This document shows positions 51,129-60,936 of a DNA stretch of 64,000 bases, in pieces. Origin of the DNA: Pteria penguin (taxonomy: Eukaryota; Mollusca; Bivalvia; Pterioida; Pteriidae). Position 1 is the first letter of the stretch. Each line of letters opens with the position of its first letter. Both the position numbers and the translations under genes were made by a program. Where the stretch lies: positions 33,165,563 to 33,229,562 of the forward strand of contig CM068586.1 of the NCBI GenBank assembly GCA_035048485.1, read 5' to 3'. The notes under the pieces are model-generated. The model saw only the letters and a program-made list of their open reading frames with translations, made no database searches and was not told where the DNA came from.

Positions 51129-51275
51129 GATTGTAGTGCAATTACGATACCGACTTAGGACGGTCATTTAATTTGACAAAAGCCAAACAAATGGTGTAGT
51201 TAACCGGTTTACGGGCCTACCTTCACTCTCAGTAACAGCAGAACAATCAAAGGACGTACATTTAAAACATCATAA
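51129..51275. repeat. Dispersed repeat, copy A flanking the Gypsy element
   Basis: Shares ACGATACCGACTTA, GACGGTCA, GGTTAACCGGTTTACGGGC-type text and CAAAGGAC with 59866-60025 in the same order and strand. The shared words are exact, the text between them divergent. Confidence 0.7.
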
Positions 51276-51287
51276 AACGAACTTCCA

Positions 51288-51288
<1 letters not shown>

Positions 51289-51324
<36 letters not shown>
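51289..51324. repeat. (TA)n microsatellite
   Basis: About 18 TA units. Confidence 0.9.
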
Positions 51325-51325
<1 letters not shown>

Positions 51326-51330
51326 CACAA

Positions 51331-51496
51331 AGACACTACAACTAGGCACCCTATATTCACTTATATTCGTTCCCCGTCTGGATGGATCGGATGGATCACA
51401 GCTAGGTGATTCGGTAGCACAGGTCGTGGGTTGGAGTCCCAGACGGGGAACGAATATAAGTGAAATATAGGGTGCCTTGTTAGCTGTAGTGTCTTG
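51331..51496. repeat. Large inverted repeat with tRNA-like loop
   Basis: The arms at about 51331-51382 and 51438-51496 are inverted copies. GGCACCCTATATT and CACTTATATTCGTTCCCCGTCTGG-type text are matched almost base for base, with a 4-base and a 1-base insertion in the right arm. The loop of about 55 bp carries GGTTGGAGTCC (51430-51440), one or two bases from the pol III box B consensus. It looks like a tRNA-derived repeat that was copied back on itself. Confidence 0.75.
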
Positions 51497-51830
51497 CATG
51501 CACGACAACACGGCCGTGGAAAGCGAAGGGATTTACCCGACGTAAACGCAGGCGGATCCTCTGAAAGAATACAATCACTGAAAGAGAAATAAACATATAA
51601 AGCACAAATAGAATCAGTGAAACACCTGGGAGCTTGGACCTCCGAAGAAATACCTGTAAAAAATAAGACAAATTAGACCCTCTAACCGACTGAGCTACCC
51701 GAGCTCCACAAAAATAGAGCTTTAATAGCCAATCATTAGCTAATCGCATGCATGACAACACGGCCGCGGAAAGTGAAGGGATTTACCCGACGTAAACGCA
51801 GGCGGATCCTCTGAAAGAATACAATCACTG
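51496..51830. repeat. 85-bp direct repeat, offset 250 bp
   Basis: 51496-51580 and 51746-51830 agree at about 82 of 85 positions (GCATGCACGACAACACGGCC against GCATGCATGACAACACGGCC, and so on). The segment between holds the minus-strand tRNA-like element. The right copy abuts the TA-rich sequence just before the 5' LTR. Confidence 0.85.
51638..51716 (-). mobile_element. tRNA-like (SINE-head-like) sequence
   Basis: Read on the minus strand it has GGAGCTCGGGTAGCTCAGTC, GGTTAGAGGGTCT (A-box and D-arm of a tRNA), a 30-base AT-rich interruption in the anticodon region, then GGAGGTCCAAGCTCC, which forms a T-arm with a divergent B box. It lies between the two 85-bp direct repeats. It could be a SINE head or a decayed tRNA pseudogene. 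Confidence 0.45.
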
Positions 51831-51840
51831 ATATATATAT

Positions 51841-52214
51841 TGACTTATTGGGACTCTGATATATGGGGATGATATAAATGTACATTGGGGAATAGAACTA
51901 TTTCAGACTTAGACTTGATTCCAATCATCGTAAAAGCCAGGTCTCCCCCTTCGTAGCACACGAAGCCATCGTTGCCTTGCTCCTTTGAAGGATTCATTAA
52001 ACATCGAGGAATAAAATTATTTCAAACTTAGACTTGATTCCGATCATCGTTAATGCCGGGTCTCCCCCTTCGTAGCACTAAAAAAACTATGGTTGCCTTG
52101 CTCCTTTGAAGGTTTCATTAAAAATTAAAAAAAAAAACATTTCACCTACTTTTTTTATTTTGTCGCATACACAACGCACGGTTAGAACCAACCAACAGGA
52201 AGTGCTGCCTTGCA
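51841..52214 (+). repeat. 5' LTR (374 bp, with internal duplication)
   Basis: Matches the 3' LTR at both ends but is 129 bp longer. A ~119-bp passage beginning GGAATAGAACTATTTCAG (51889) is repeated from 52008, diverged by about 10-15%. The 3' LTR has one copy only. Confidence 0.85.
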
Positions 52215-52244
52215 CGGGTAAAACTAGATGTCCCATCTTTTGAC

Positions 52245-53070
52245 TGAACTAATCCAGAACAATTTGACAAGTGGATAAAAAACAAAGAAAAATGTGCTAA
52301 AGTGAACGGTTTAACAGAAAATGAGACAAAAGAAATTGCTTACAGAACGAGTAACGATGCCGTTAGCGAAGTAATTGAACGTTTATAAAATGATAAAACC
52401 GTTCGAACATTCGATAGGAAGCAAGTTAAGGCAGAGTTATCAATAAGGTTTGCGCTCGTAACGGATCCACAACACGCGCTGTCTTTACTACAAAGGGTTA
52501 AGCAAAAACAAGATGAAGAGGTATTGCTGTACGCGCATAGAATATCAAAACTAGCAAACCAAGCTTTTCATTATTTGAATACCGGGGAAATTCAAAAACA
52601 ACTGGTGAATTTCTTTATAGACGGTTTGACTTAAGATTACTTGAAAATCAAAGTAATGCGAGAAAATCCCGACAACTTCCATCCTAATGACTGAGTTGTC
52701 ATGTCGGAAATGCGTTAGTCTTAGGACCGGTAGCTCCACTTATAGCTCACACAATTTTCTTCATGAAAATGGGATGGAAGTTGATCATTAAAGGTCCCAA
52801 AACGTTGTGCTATTTATAACAGAACTATCCTTACTACGAATCGATGTCGCTTAAAACAAATTAATGATGTACAGAAGACAAATGAAGGACAAAAACCCCA
52901 GACTTGGCGTGATAAACATGCAAACATACGATGCTATCATTGTGGAAATATAGGTCACTATCGCAGAAATTTTTTATCTTTAAAAAACGCTGAAATAAAT
53001 CAGGAAAACTACTACGCTCTCGCCGAAACAGGACCATGTGTTTCAAACGAAATGTTAGAGAAAATTTGAA
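52245..53070 (+). pseudogene. gag remnant (Gypsy)
   Basis: Reads as a capsid-like protein: an N-terminal block with ENETKEIAYRTSND, then QHALSLLQRVKQKQDEEVLLY and AHRISKLANQAF (the retrotransposon gag core pattern). It is broken by stops at about 52386 and 52632. Near 52931 a CCHC knuckle begins (CYHCGNIGHYRRN), but the last Cys is replaced by Phe. Structural nucleocapsid/capsid protein, non-functional. Confidence 0.75.
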
Positions 53071-53149
53071 AATAGAAAAAAAAAAAAAATAAATAAAACA
53101 GGAACCTGTCCGTCTTACAAAATAAATTTAGCTTGTAGTCCAAATTCAT

Positions 53150-53330
53150 GCCTATCAAAAATTTGTAAGAAGAAATTTAGAGCATAATTGACAGTGGCAC
53201 TGAAGTTAGTTTGTTACATAGACGCATTTATCAATCTTTAAATAAACTTGGTGAAGAAGTATATTAGTCTTTAATCCGCCAATGGTAGAAGATTAGAAAT
53301 AGACGGTTATGTAGCATTAGCAATTAAATT
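53150..53330 (+). pseudogene. Retropepsin (protease) remnant
   Basis: IIDSGTEVSLLHRRIY around 53184-53231, with the catalytic D-S-G at 53190-53198, the signature of a retroviral-type aspartic protease. The flanking sequence is interrupted by stops. Confidence 0.6.
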
Positions 53331-53889
53331 AGGAGGGATTACGTAAATCAACCATTTTATTTGATAGCAAACATGAATAGAAACATTGTTTTATGCAGAT
53401 ATTTATCAACAACTCATGGATTATACTTTATCATGACTTGGGATATTTAAAAATAGGAGGGTCCTACGTACCGCTTACAGATGATTGTCACAAATACGCC
53501 CTTTTAAGATAACAGCAAGGCGTAAAAGTGAAACCAAATACAATGAACATTGTTCCGACTCGTATAAAGACTACGTTGAATCACATGAAATTTGTTGAAA
53601 TTAGTGAATACTCAAAAGGATATGTGCACAATGAGTCTGGTCTTGAAATCATACAAACAAAACTATATTTTTAAAACGTGGTTGTATCACAGGAAAAGTG
53701 ACTAACCTCAATCTAGCTGAAAAAGAAACGCCCAATGCAGATAAAACAAAAATCACAAACCAAGTGTTGTTGAATAAAACACCTTTAGACATAAAAGATT
53801 AAGATACAGAACCCGAACATACAGAAATCATAAAACAATAAGTTGAGAACAATCAAGATTTATTCGTAGTCAAAGGTACCAAATTAGAA

Positions 53890-54594
53890 GGAACGGAAAC
53901 TGTAAAAAATGGCAAATGACACAGGTGAACATGAACCAATAAAGCTTAGACCCTATACAAGTCCCTTACATCATAGAAAAACAGTTGGCAAAATAATTTC
54001 ACGTTCTCAATCACCTTGGGGTTTCCAAATTCTTTTAGTTGCTAAAAAGGACAACAACACAAGAGTGTGTATAGATTTTCGGAAATTGAATCAGATAACT
54101 AAGATAACGTCTTACCCCCTTCCATTGGTAGATGACATAATCGCACAGTTAGGCAAAGCAAAATATTTTACCACTTTAGATCTGAAATCAGGATATGGGC
54201 AAGTAGCTATGGATCCAAAAGATAAACATAAAATTGTTTTTGCGTGTCATAAAGGTTTAAATTTAATAGAATGCCCTTTGGTCTTTGCAATGCCCTTGGT
54301 GTCTTTCAACAATTGATGAGCATAGTGCTCGAAGGTTATGAGGAATTCAGTACTGCCTATATAGATGACGTCATTATTTGGTCTGAGTCTCAGAAAGCAT
54401 TAACTCATATCCAAGAGGTATTTAATGGGCTTAGAAAGCGTGACCTGAAGTTGAAATTGAAGAAATGTACTTTTTTAAAAGAAGAAATGACTTATTTGAG
54501 ATTCGTAATCAACAACGATGGAGTTAAGCTAGACGCACAAAAGGTAGAGGCGATTCGAACTTTGCCCTCTCCCAAAACGTATGAGGATAACTGA
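53890..54594 (+). pseudogene. Reverse transcriptase (Gypsy pol)
   Basis: Two overlapping frames together give a nearly complete RT: PYTSPLHHRKTV, SPWGFQILLVAKKDN, RVCIDFRKLNQIT, YPLPLVDDI, FTTLDLKSGYGQVAM (first catalytic Asp at 54179), then after a one-base frameshift near 54262-54271 MPFGLCNALGVFQQLM, YIDDVIIWS (catalytic Asp pair at 54364-54369), LKLKKCTFLKEEMTYLRFVI. The order and spacing are those of Ty3/Gypsy RT. The Asp residues are intact, but the frameshift and a stop after 54594 kill it. Confidence 0.92.
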
Positions 54595-54675
54595 ACCGCT
54601 CATCACCTTTACAAAGACGTATGCTAGATTTAAGTGGTGTGAAACATGTCAAAATGCTTTTGACTATTCTAAAGA

Positions 54676-55130
54676 ATGTCTCACAATTGTTCCCCTTTAT
54701 CATATCCTGACTTAAACAAGCCTTACACCTTATATACGGACACAAGCGACACTTGCATAGGTGTATGTTTCACACAACCCCGTGAGGACGATGACGATGC
54801 AATGCCGAACGTAATCAATGGAAAACCAATTTATTACCTACGCCACAAACTCAGTGATACACAAACACGCTGGTCTACGATAGAAAAGGAGGCATTACGC
54901 GCTGAAGAAGTCACATCATTACCTTTACAATAGTAGTTTTGTCACAAAAACAGACCACAAGCCCCTTAAATATATTCTTGACGTCCCTATGTAAAATAAA
55001 AAGATTCAAATTTGGGCAATGAATATAATGACTTATTAGTGCAAAATTGAATATATAACGGGTCGAGAGAACACCTGTACTGATCTGTTATCACGATGTC
55101 CTCAAGAGCCTATCAATGTGTCGGATGAAA
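54676..55130 (+). pseudogene. RNase H domain (Gypsy pol)
   Basis: PYTLYTDTSDTCIGVCFTQ (catalytic Asp at 54739), then HKLSDTQTRWSTIEKEA, then in another frame TDHKPLKYILDVPM and YITGRENTCTDLLSRCPQ at about 54950-55100, the usual end of Gypsy RNase H. Shifted frames and stops between the blocks show decay. Confidence 0.85.
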
Positions 55131-55234
55131 ACGGATGAAACATACTGGAGGTCAATGTTCTGAACTCTAATAGATGCGAACCAAGAGACTAATAGAATCT
55201 ATCACCACCATCAGTGATTTTTGACACAAGGGTT

Positions 55235-56050
55235 AGGATATCTCTGTCCATCAATGGTGGTGGTGGTTGATTCTTTTTCTCCCACGTTAGTTTACGAATC
55301 ATGCGACGCTTACATCATCGTAGTAAATTTTATAGTAGCGGATGAAAATATCGAGTGATTATGAATGAAGCCGATTTACTCACTTTATCACAGCCTCATA
55401 TTCCATTTGCCGCCATTGTAAATAAACCATAATGCGAAATAAGTTTTAAAGATATATTAACAATTAGACAATTATATGAATGAAATCAATATGATAAATC
55501 GATAATCAAACTTTACACAATATATTTGATTCTAAATGTCCTGTCTTTTCCAACTCCGTATTTGACGTCATCAAGCGCACACACATGATGTCACAACCCA
55601 CTGTACTGTACTATTTATTGTCTATAGAGATGTGCGCGAGTGCAGTGAAAGACTGCACAACATTTAACAATTGCTAGTGTTATGATTTGAATGTGAGCAA
55701 AATGACATGTTAATATTAAAAGTGCCTCCATGGATTGAGGCTCCGTGAAAAATAGAGTGAACTGGATTATTTGAATGTGGGTTCCAGGAGAAATTCTGCT
55801 CGGAATGTGAGGATAGATGGCAGGTAGGTTCTGTAATTTTTCTACATTTGCTGGTGTTTTCGATAGAGAAGAATGCAAATGAGTAGCAGTTTTTGCGGAT
55901 TTGTTGGTAGAACGGATTGAAGGACGAAAACAAAAGAAATAGTTCGTTATTTCCGGTTTCGTAAATACTCACGTGAATTTGTTATCTTACCCCACCCCAT
56001 AAAGATAAGGAAATCTTTACCAGCTATTTTTATAGATATTTCTGTCCATA
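55235..56050. mobile_element. Probable insertion inside pol, ~0.8 kb
   Basis: The pol reading text stops near 55180 and resumes as integrase near 56060. The intervening DNA is non-coding with different composition. GATATCTCTGTCCAT at 55235-55249 and GATATTTCTGTCCAT at 56036-56050 flank it, 15 bp with one mismatch, as a long target duplication would. The inside is not recognised; there is no poly(A) or clear terminal inverted repeat. Confidence 0.5.
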
Positions 56051-56840
56051 GTGGGAGAACACGCTATCTGCAGGGTGCAGGAGGAAGAACTAAAACTACC
56101 AAATGTGAATGATCTGAAAGGTTTTAATATGCTTGAAGAACAGGAAAAACTTCAAATGTCGATCAAGCTCGTCATTTGATGGTGAGAGATGTTTTGTATT
56201 ATATATCTGACATCAATGACAACCCCACTATGAGACTGTACGTACATATACCAATGTATCAAGTCATTTGACAATGCTATCAAGCTGTTCCATGATGAGT
56301 TAGGTTAGTTCGGCATAGATCGCACTTTTTATAACATAAAAAGTAAATATTACTGGTCGAAACTCTATCAAGGGATGCTGGAGTATATTCAATCTTGCGT
56401 AACTTGTCAGACTAGAAATTTGACAAAGGTTAAACCCACTCTCATGGAAACACATTCCACCATATCCCTGGGCTAAATTCGGAATGGATCTTTCAGGACC
56501 TTGCTCCACTTCCTTATGGGGAAACAAATACACAGCCGCATTTATTGATTTGTATTCCGGGTACCCAGAAGCATTTGCCGTAAAAGACAAGTATTCTGCA
56601 GATAACATCACACATCTGCTAATTTATGAGGTATTTCCCAGATATGGATCACTATTGCAGTTGGTTACTGACAATGGTACAGAGAACGTAAACAGAGTTG
56701 TCAGAGAGACTTTAGAAGCGTTAGATATTCATCACATGACATCATGTTACCATCTCCAAGGAAATGCTAATGTCGAACGATTTCATCAAACCCTACATCA
56801 TATCATGTCGGAATATCCTAAAGATGAACATTCAGTATAG
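56051..56840 (+). pseudogene. Integrase (Gypsy pol)
   Basis: The N-terminal zinc-binding region is visible as LFHDELG, YYWSKLYQGMLEYIQSCVTC up to about 56440. The catalytic core is open from 56484: MDLSGP (first Asp), AAFIDLYSGYPEAFAV, VTDNGTENVN (second Asp), then CYHLQGNANVERFHQTLH (Glu). The second Asp and Glu are 34 residues apart instead of the usual 35, a one-residue deletion just before the YH. Stops lie before 56484. It would insert the cDNA; probably inactive. Confidence 0.9.
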
Positions 56841-57039
56841 GATGTAAATGTGAATCAAACCTGAGCAACTATAAGGTTTAACATCAGTGATTCAACCAAG
56901 TTTCCCCCTTTTTCCTTCTTTATAATAAAGAGGTTTTAAACTCCTTCTAGACAATATTCTAATACCTCGACGCAAATATTTCGGCTACGATCAACATCAA
57001 ATTGCATTACAAATACAGCACAAGTCATTCTTAGAAGTT

Positions 57040-57290
57040 AACCGCAATTAATATAAATCTAAGAAAGCTCAAGCTAAATACGCCAATAGAAACAGCAAAA
57101 TGGTTGCGTTTCAAATAGGAGATCATGTTTGTTAGAAAAATCATACGAGGAAAAATAAATTCGATGTTAGGTGGAAACCTTATTATAGAGTTATAGAACA
57201 AATTTCTCCAGTTAGTTTTATAATTAAAAGTCAACATGATGGCACTACAACAAAAGCACATGCTTTTACAACAATTACATTTGACTAAAA
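57040..57290 (+). pseudogene. Integrase C-terminal GPY/F-like module
   Basis: KKAQAKYANRNSK, VAFQIGDHV, then WKPYYRVIEQISPVSFII (about 57170-57228), the DNA-binding SH3-like end of Gypsy integrases. One stop after GDHVC. Confidence 0.7.
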
Positions 57291-57326
57291 TAGATCAATG
57301 GGAAATACAAAAAAAAAAAAAATAAC

Positions 57327-57743
57327 ATGGATAATCGGCTCCGGAGAACTACATGTAACTATGTAGTACCTCCTGAAGAAAACGATGATGAAAATGATAA
57401 ATCTGATTCACACTCTGGTGAGTCCGATGAAAATATCCTATTACGTAATATGGCAAACAGATATAAAACTCGAAGAGATTCATCATCTAGTGAAGATGAC
57501 ATACCGTTAATGGAATTGTCTAATAGACTCAGGCAAAGGAAAAAGAGACAATTACACCAAGAGAGTACTGAATCGGAATCAGTACAGGATTTGGACCCGG
57601 AAAACCCAGGCCCCGAATTTACTGATGGTAAAATGTTTATAGGTAAAGTTATTTATAGTACAACACCCAAGAATTTTGAAAAACGAGGGAAAAGCGGCAA
57701 TATAGTACTATTGAAGGTCATTGATTTTTTATATATATATTAA
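57327..57743 (+). CDS. Acidic/basic low-complexity ORF at the pol C-terminus
   Basis: An open frame of 138 codons rich in Asp, Glu and Ser (PPEENDDENDKSDSHSGESD, DSSSSEDD) with basic segments (RLRQRKKRQ). It directly follows the integrase C-terminus in the same orientation. No domain recognised. Its position suggests a pol tail or the start of a spliced third ORF. It is the longest undisturbed frame of the element, which is odd given the decay elsewhere. Confidence 0.5.
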   Translation: MDNRLRRTTCNYVVPPEENDDENDKSDSHSGESDENILLRNMANRYKTRRDSSSSEDDIPLMELSNRLRQRKKRQLHQESTESESVQDLDPENPGPEFTDGKMFIGKVIYSTTPKNFEKRGKSGNIVLLKVIDFLYIY

Positions 57744-57749
57744 AGCTTT

Positions 57750-58999
57750 GTTATGTCCATGGTAATGTGGCATGTGTTAAATACGCATGAAGATGACCAA
57801 ATCCTGAATTACAATAATGGGCTAAATTAATAGAAAATCATATTATGTCGGTTTCCATCATATGTGATATTTGCGAATAACAAATAAAGAACCTGAAACG
57901 AAAACTTCTTGAAGCGATATACATGTACCATGTCAACGTATGTGGTACTTTGATGGGTTAGGTCGATACGCCTGAGGATCACTATCGAAGATGCTTATTC
58001 AATAAATAGAAACTGTCATGCGGACGTGTATCTAAACGCTAAACTACCACACTCAGGTATATTGCCGACGATTATTATGCAAAAGCTACTAAGACTACGG
58101 TGTCGTTTTCTCAAGTATGTAAGCAAGCCTCGAACAGTAAAACAATTTCTATACGGCCTCCTTTAGGAATTTTAAAAGTAGATGACAATTTTACTCTTGA
58201 AAACATATTGGGATTGTTCTAATCATAGCAATACGATTCATTGTTCTGGTAATTATTTATAAGAAATATAAGAACAACATTTGACAAGTAAGATTGTCAG
58301 ACGATTTCGGAGGGTAAGGTCAGACATAAAGTCAGATGATATGCAAGATATGAAAAGTTTTATTGCTAAGGTACCCACTGCCATGCCTACTGCTCCAACA
58401 GCTGATCAAACCGACACCGAGAAGACGAACACAGACGGAATCGTGTATCCGATTCTTCGAATGGCCTAACAGATTTGAGGGTATGGGATGAAAAGACGTC
58501 ACTTGCCCGCTTGCGACAACCTGGGGTATGGGTTGAGACCCTTGTAAATAATGATATAACAGGAGACACATATTCGTTATTGTTAAATAATTGGTGCTGG
58601 GATTCCAACATTTGTATATCGATTAGACTGTGGATCAACAAACCATGTTACACGTACTCTCGTTTAAAGAAAATATCGTGTCAGGGTATTTTCTAGTAAC
58701 ATGGAGAGGGATGTAAGGAAGCAACGTACTACGCTACTTATGGATCGTTATCTAATTCGGAACATACCCATTGATCTACAGAAAGCTGTGTACCGGCAGT
58801 GGTCACTGTGACGGAATTACTCTATTATCCAACTTTGATGGTGAACTCTTAACCATCTCATGGTCATTAGACTCTATTATGTTAGATGATACTGAACTCT
58901 AACTAGTTGTATTATACGTCGATTATTCTTGATATATAAACAGGTGTTGCACCCGGTGGCTTCGTGGAGTATGACAATGACAGTGGTAATAGTAGAATT
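57750..58999 (+). pseudogene. Possible third (env-like) ORF remnant
   Basis: Between the pol tail and the 3' LTR lies 1.2 kb with short broken frames. One frame at 58207-58284 gives about 19 hydrophobic residues followed by a Lys-rich tail and a stop, the pattern of a membrane anchor with a short cytoplasmic end, as at the C-terminus of an envelope-like protein. No fusion motif or cleavage site was recognised, so the identification is weak. Confidence 0.3.
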
Positions 59000-59244
59000 T
59001 GACTTATTGGGACTCTGATATATGGTGATGGTATAAATGTACACTAAGGAATAGAATTATTTCAGACTTAAACGTGATTCCGATTACCGTAAATGCAGGG
59101 TTTCCCCCTTCATAGCACACGAAGCCATTGTTGCCTTGCTCCTTTGAAGGTTTCATTAACGATAAAACATTTCACCGACATTTCTATTATGTCGTATACA
59201 CAGCGCACGTTTAGAAACCAACCAACGGGAAGTGCTGCCTTACA
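59000..59244 (+). repeat. 3' LTR (245 bp)
   Basis: Aligns with the 5' LTR from TGACTTATTGGG to AAGTGCTGCCTTACA. Differences at roughly one base in ten plus the missing internal duplication show the element is old or recombined. Confidence 0.88.
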
Positions 59245-59865
59245 GCAAAACATTAACAATTTTCACGCTGAATTTCCGTCATTTCTACTTGTGTCGTCAG
59301 CTATTTACAATTTGTCAGAAAGTTTTAAATACCTCTCTGAGCATTTTTGGGAAGATGTAAAGCCAGAATAATAATATATTTTTTCTGTCTGTGTGCGGGT
59401 ACCTTTTGGGAAAATTGTCAATGAAACAATGAAATGAAATGAAACAACCGAAACAGGAATCAATTGATAGCGAAGTAACCAAAACATTACTAATTCTGAC
59501 TTTGTCAATTATAATGGTACATCATAAAGTTAAGACAATTTGAAAGAGAAGATGTTATCTGACCAAACTAAGGAGTATCTCCCTCATGCACAGCTCTGTC
59601 CTCAGATAGGTTCTTTGGTTCACTTTTCGGTTATTTTGGCTTCAACATTGCTCTTCAAATATTCATATATTTTGAGAATTCCGATCATTCGCCCACGAGC
59701 ATCACTGAAGAGACATAACTTGTCGAAATGGTGCACAAAATTAAAAGGTATATATGTTCTATATTTATTATCTGACCAAGCTGTATGACACAAATCACAA
59801 AGGACATAAACATGAAACATGATAGTAGTCAAATAAAGACAGAAAACGACAGTTCAAAAATGTTC

Positions 59866-60025
59866 GATTGTATTGCAGCTACGATACCGACTTACGACGG
59901 TCAATTATAGTAACAAACGTCACTCAAAATGTATGGTTAACCGGTTTACGGGCGCCCACATATCCATTCACCGTCAAAGCAGCACATTCAAAGGACACAC
60001 ATTGAAATAGTATTGTAAGTATCTC
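59866..60025. repeat. Dispersed repeat, copy B flanking the Gypsy element
   Basis: Direct-orientation relative of 51129-51275; see that entry for shared words. It lies 0.6 kb right of the 3' LTR, as copy A lies 0.7 kb left of the 5' LTR. Confidence 0.7.
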
Positions 60026-60860
60026 TCCATATAGAGAACAAGGATAAGCAGGTTCGCCTGGTCTTGAGAGTTCACAACAATTTTCCCCCATGAAACACTT
60101 AATATTTAATATGCTAGTATCAAAATATTTGTGGCAACATCATAATAAGCAAACCGTTCAAGTTTAACCAAATCCAGACAATTTTCATTTCATTTATGTT
60201 TTGAATAAAGCATTTTTATTTGCCTAGTAGACTGGTACTTTCTCTGGAGGTGACATGGACATAAATATATATAAATATAAATATATTATTCAGGCCTAAT
60301 ATAAACACACACACACACTCACATATTTATCACTTGTCTTGTTTTATCACTCTATAAGAATTATTTCACACCCTTTACGCGAGAGATAGTTCAGATTCAA
60401 TCCATTGTACGGATTACATGTGAAAACAAGCAGATTACTCAAACGTGCAAGATCATCAGAGCTAGTTTGATCCACTCTAGAATACGTGACAAGGATTTAC
60501 AGTGCATGTTTATTTATATGTTTCTAAAACGTTACTTAATCTAGTTACTAAACCGTAGCAGAAAGTTATCAATAAAACATAGTGGAAACATACTAACAAC
60601 TAATCAAAATATATATTGATAATGCCTATTAGTTTTACATCGTAGAGATTAAGAGAGTGTACATATATAAGTATGTATAACACTTGAGTCATACATGGTG
60701 TTTCCCCTACAATCGATTACTTTGTTTCATGCTTTTAAACTTCCTGATTTCACCTACTCTTATATTTAGGTGTAGATATCTTATTTTCGAATTTATACTG
60801 TTATCATGAAAGCCGACTCGAAATTGATAACCCCAATTAAACAAACTCTTATCTTAAATC
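60026..60860. other. Region upstream of the Toll-like receptor
   Basis: Non-coding and AT-rich, with a short (CA)n at 60305-60320. Presumably holds the receptor promoter and 5' exon(s), but no element can be assigned. TATA-like strings (for example 60662-60671) are expected by chance here. Confidence 0.35.
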
Positions 60861-60868
60861 ATATTCAG
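60849..60868 (+). promoter_or_regulatory. Possible splice acceptor upstream of the Toll-like receptor start
   Basis: TCTTAAATCATATTCAG ends in AG at 60867-60868, 68 bp before the chosen ATG. A 5' UTR intron ahead of an intronless coding exon is a common Toll-like receptor arrangement. Weak pyrimidine content, so only a candidate. Confidence 0.3.
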
Positions 60869-60936
60869 TGCTACGAAATCGGAAGTGGGAAATGCAAGTC
60901 CTCCATCGATATGCGATGTTGTGCCGACATCTCACT

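Larger units (their letters stand above)
51841..59244 (+). mobile_element. Ty3/Gypsy LTR retrotransposon, decayed
   Basis: The two LTRs start with the same TGACTTATTGGGACTCTGAT and end in TGCA/TACA (TG...CA type). Between them, in Ty3/Gypsy order, lie gag with a zinc-knuckle remnant, a DSG protease, RT, RNase H, integrase and its C-terminal GPY/F-like module, then a possible third ORF. Stops and frameshifts occur in almost every part. No convincing target duplication, primer-binding site or polypurine tract could be fixed. Length 7.4 kb includes a ~0.8-kb insertion between RNase H and integrase. A dead copy that copied itself through RNA when active. Confidence 0.9.
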
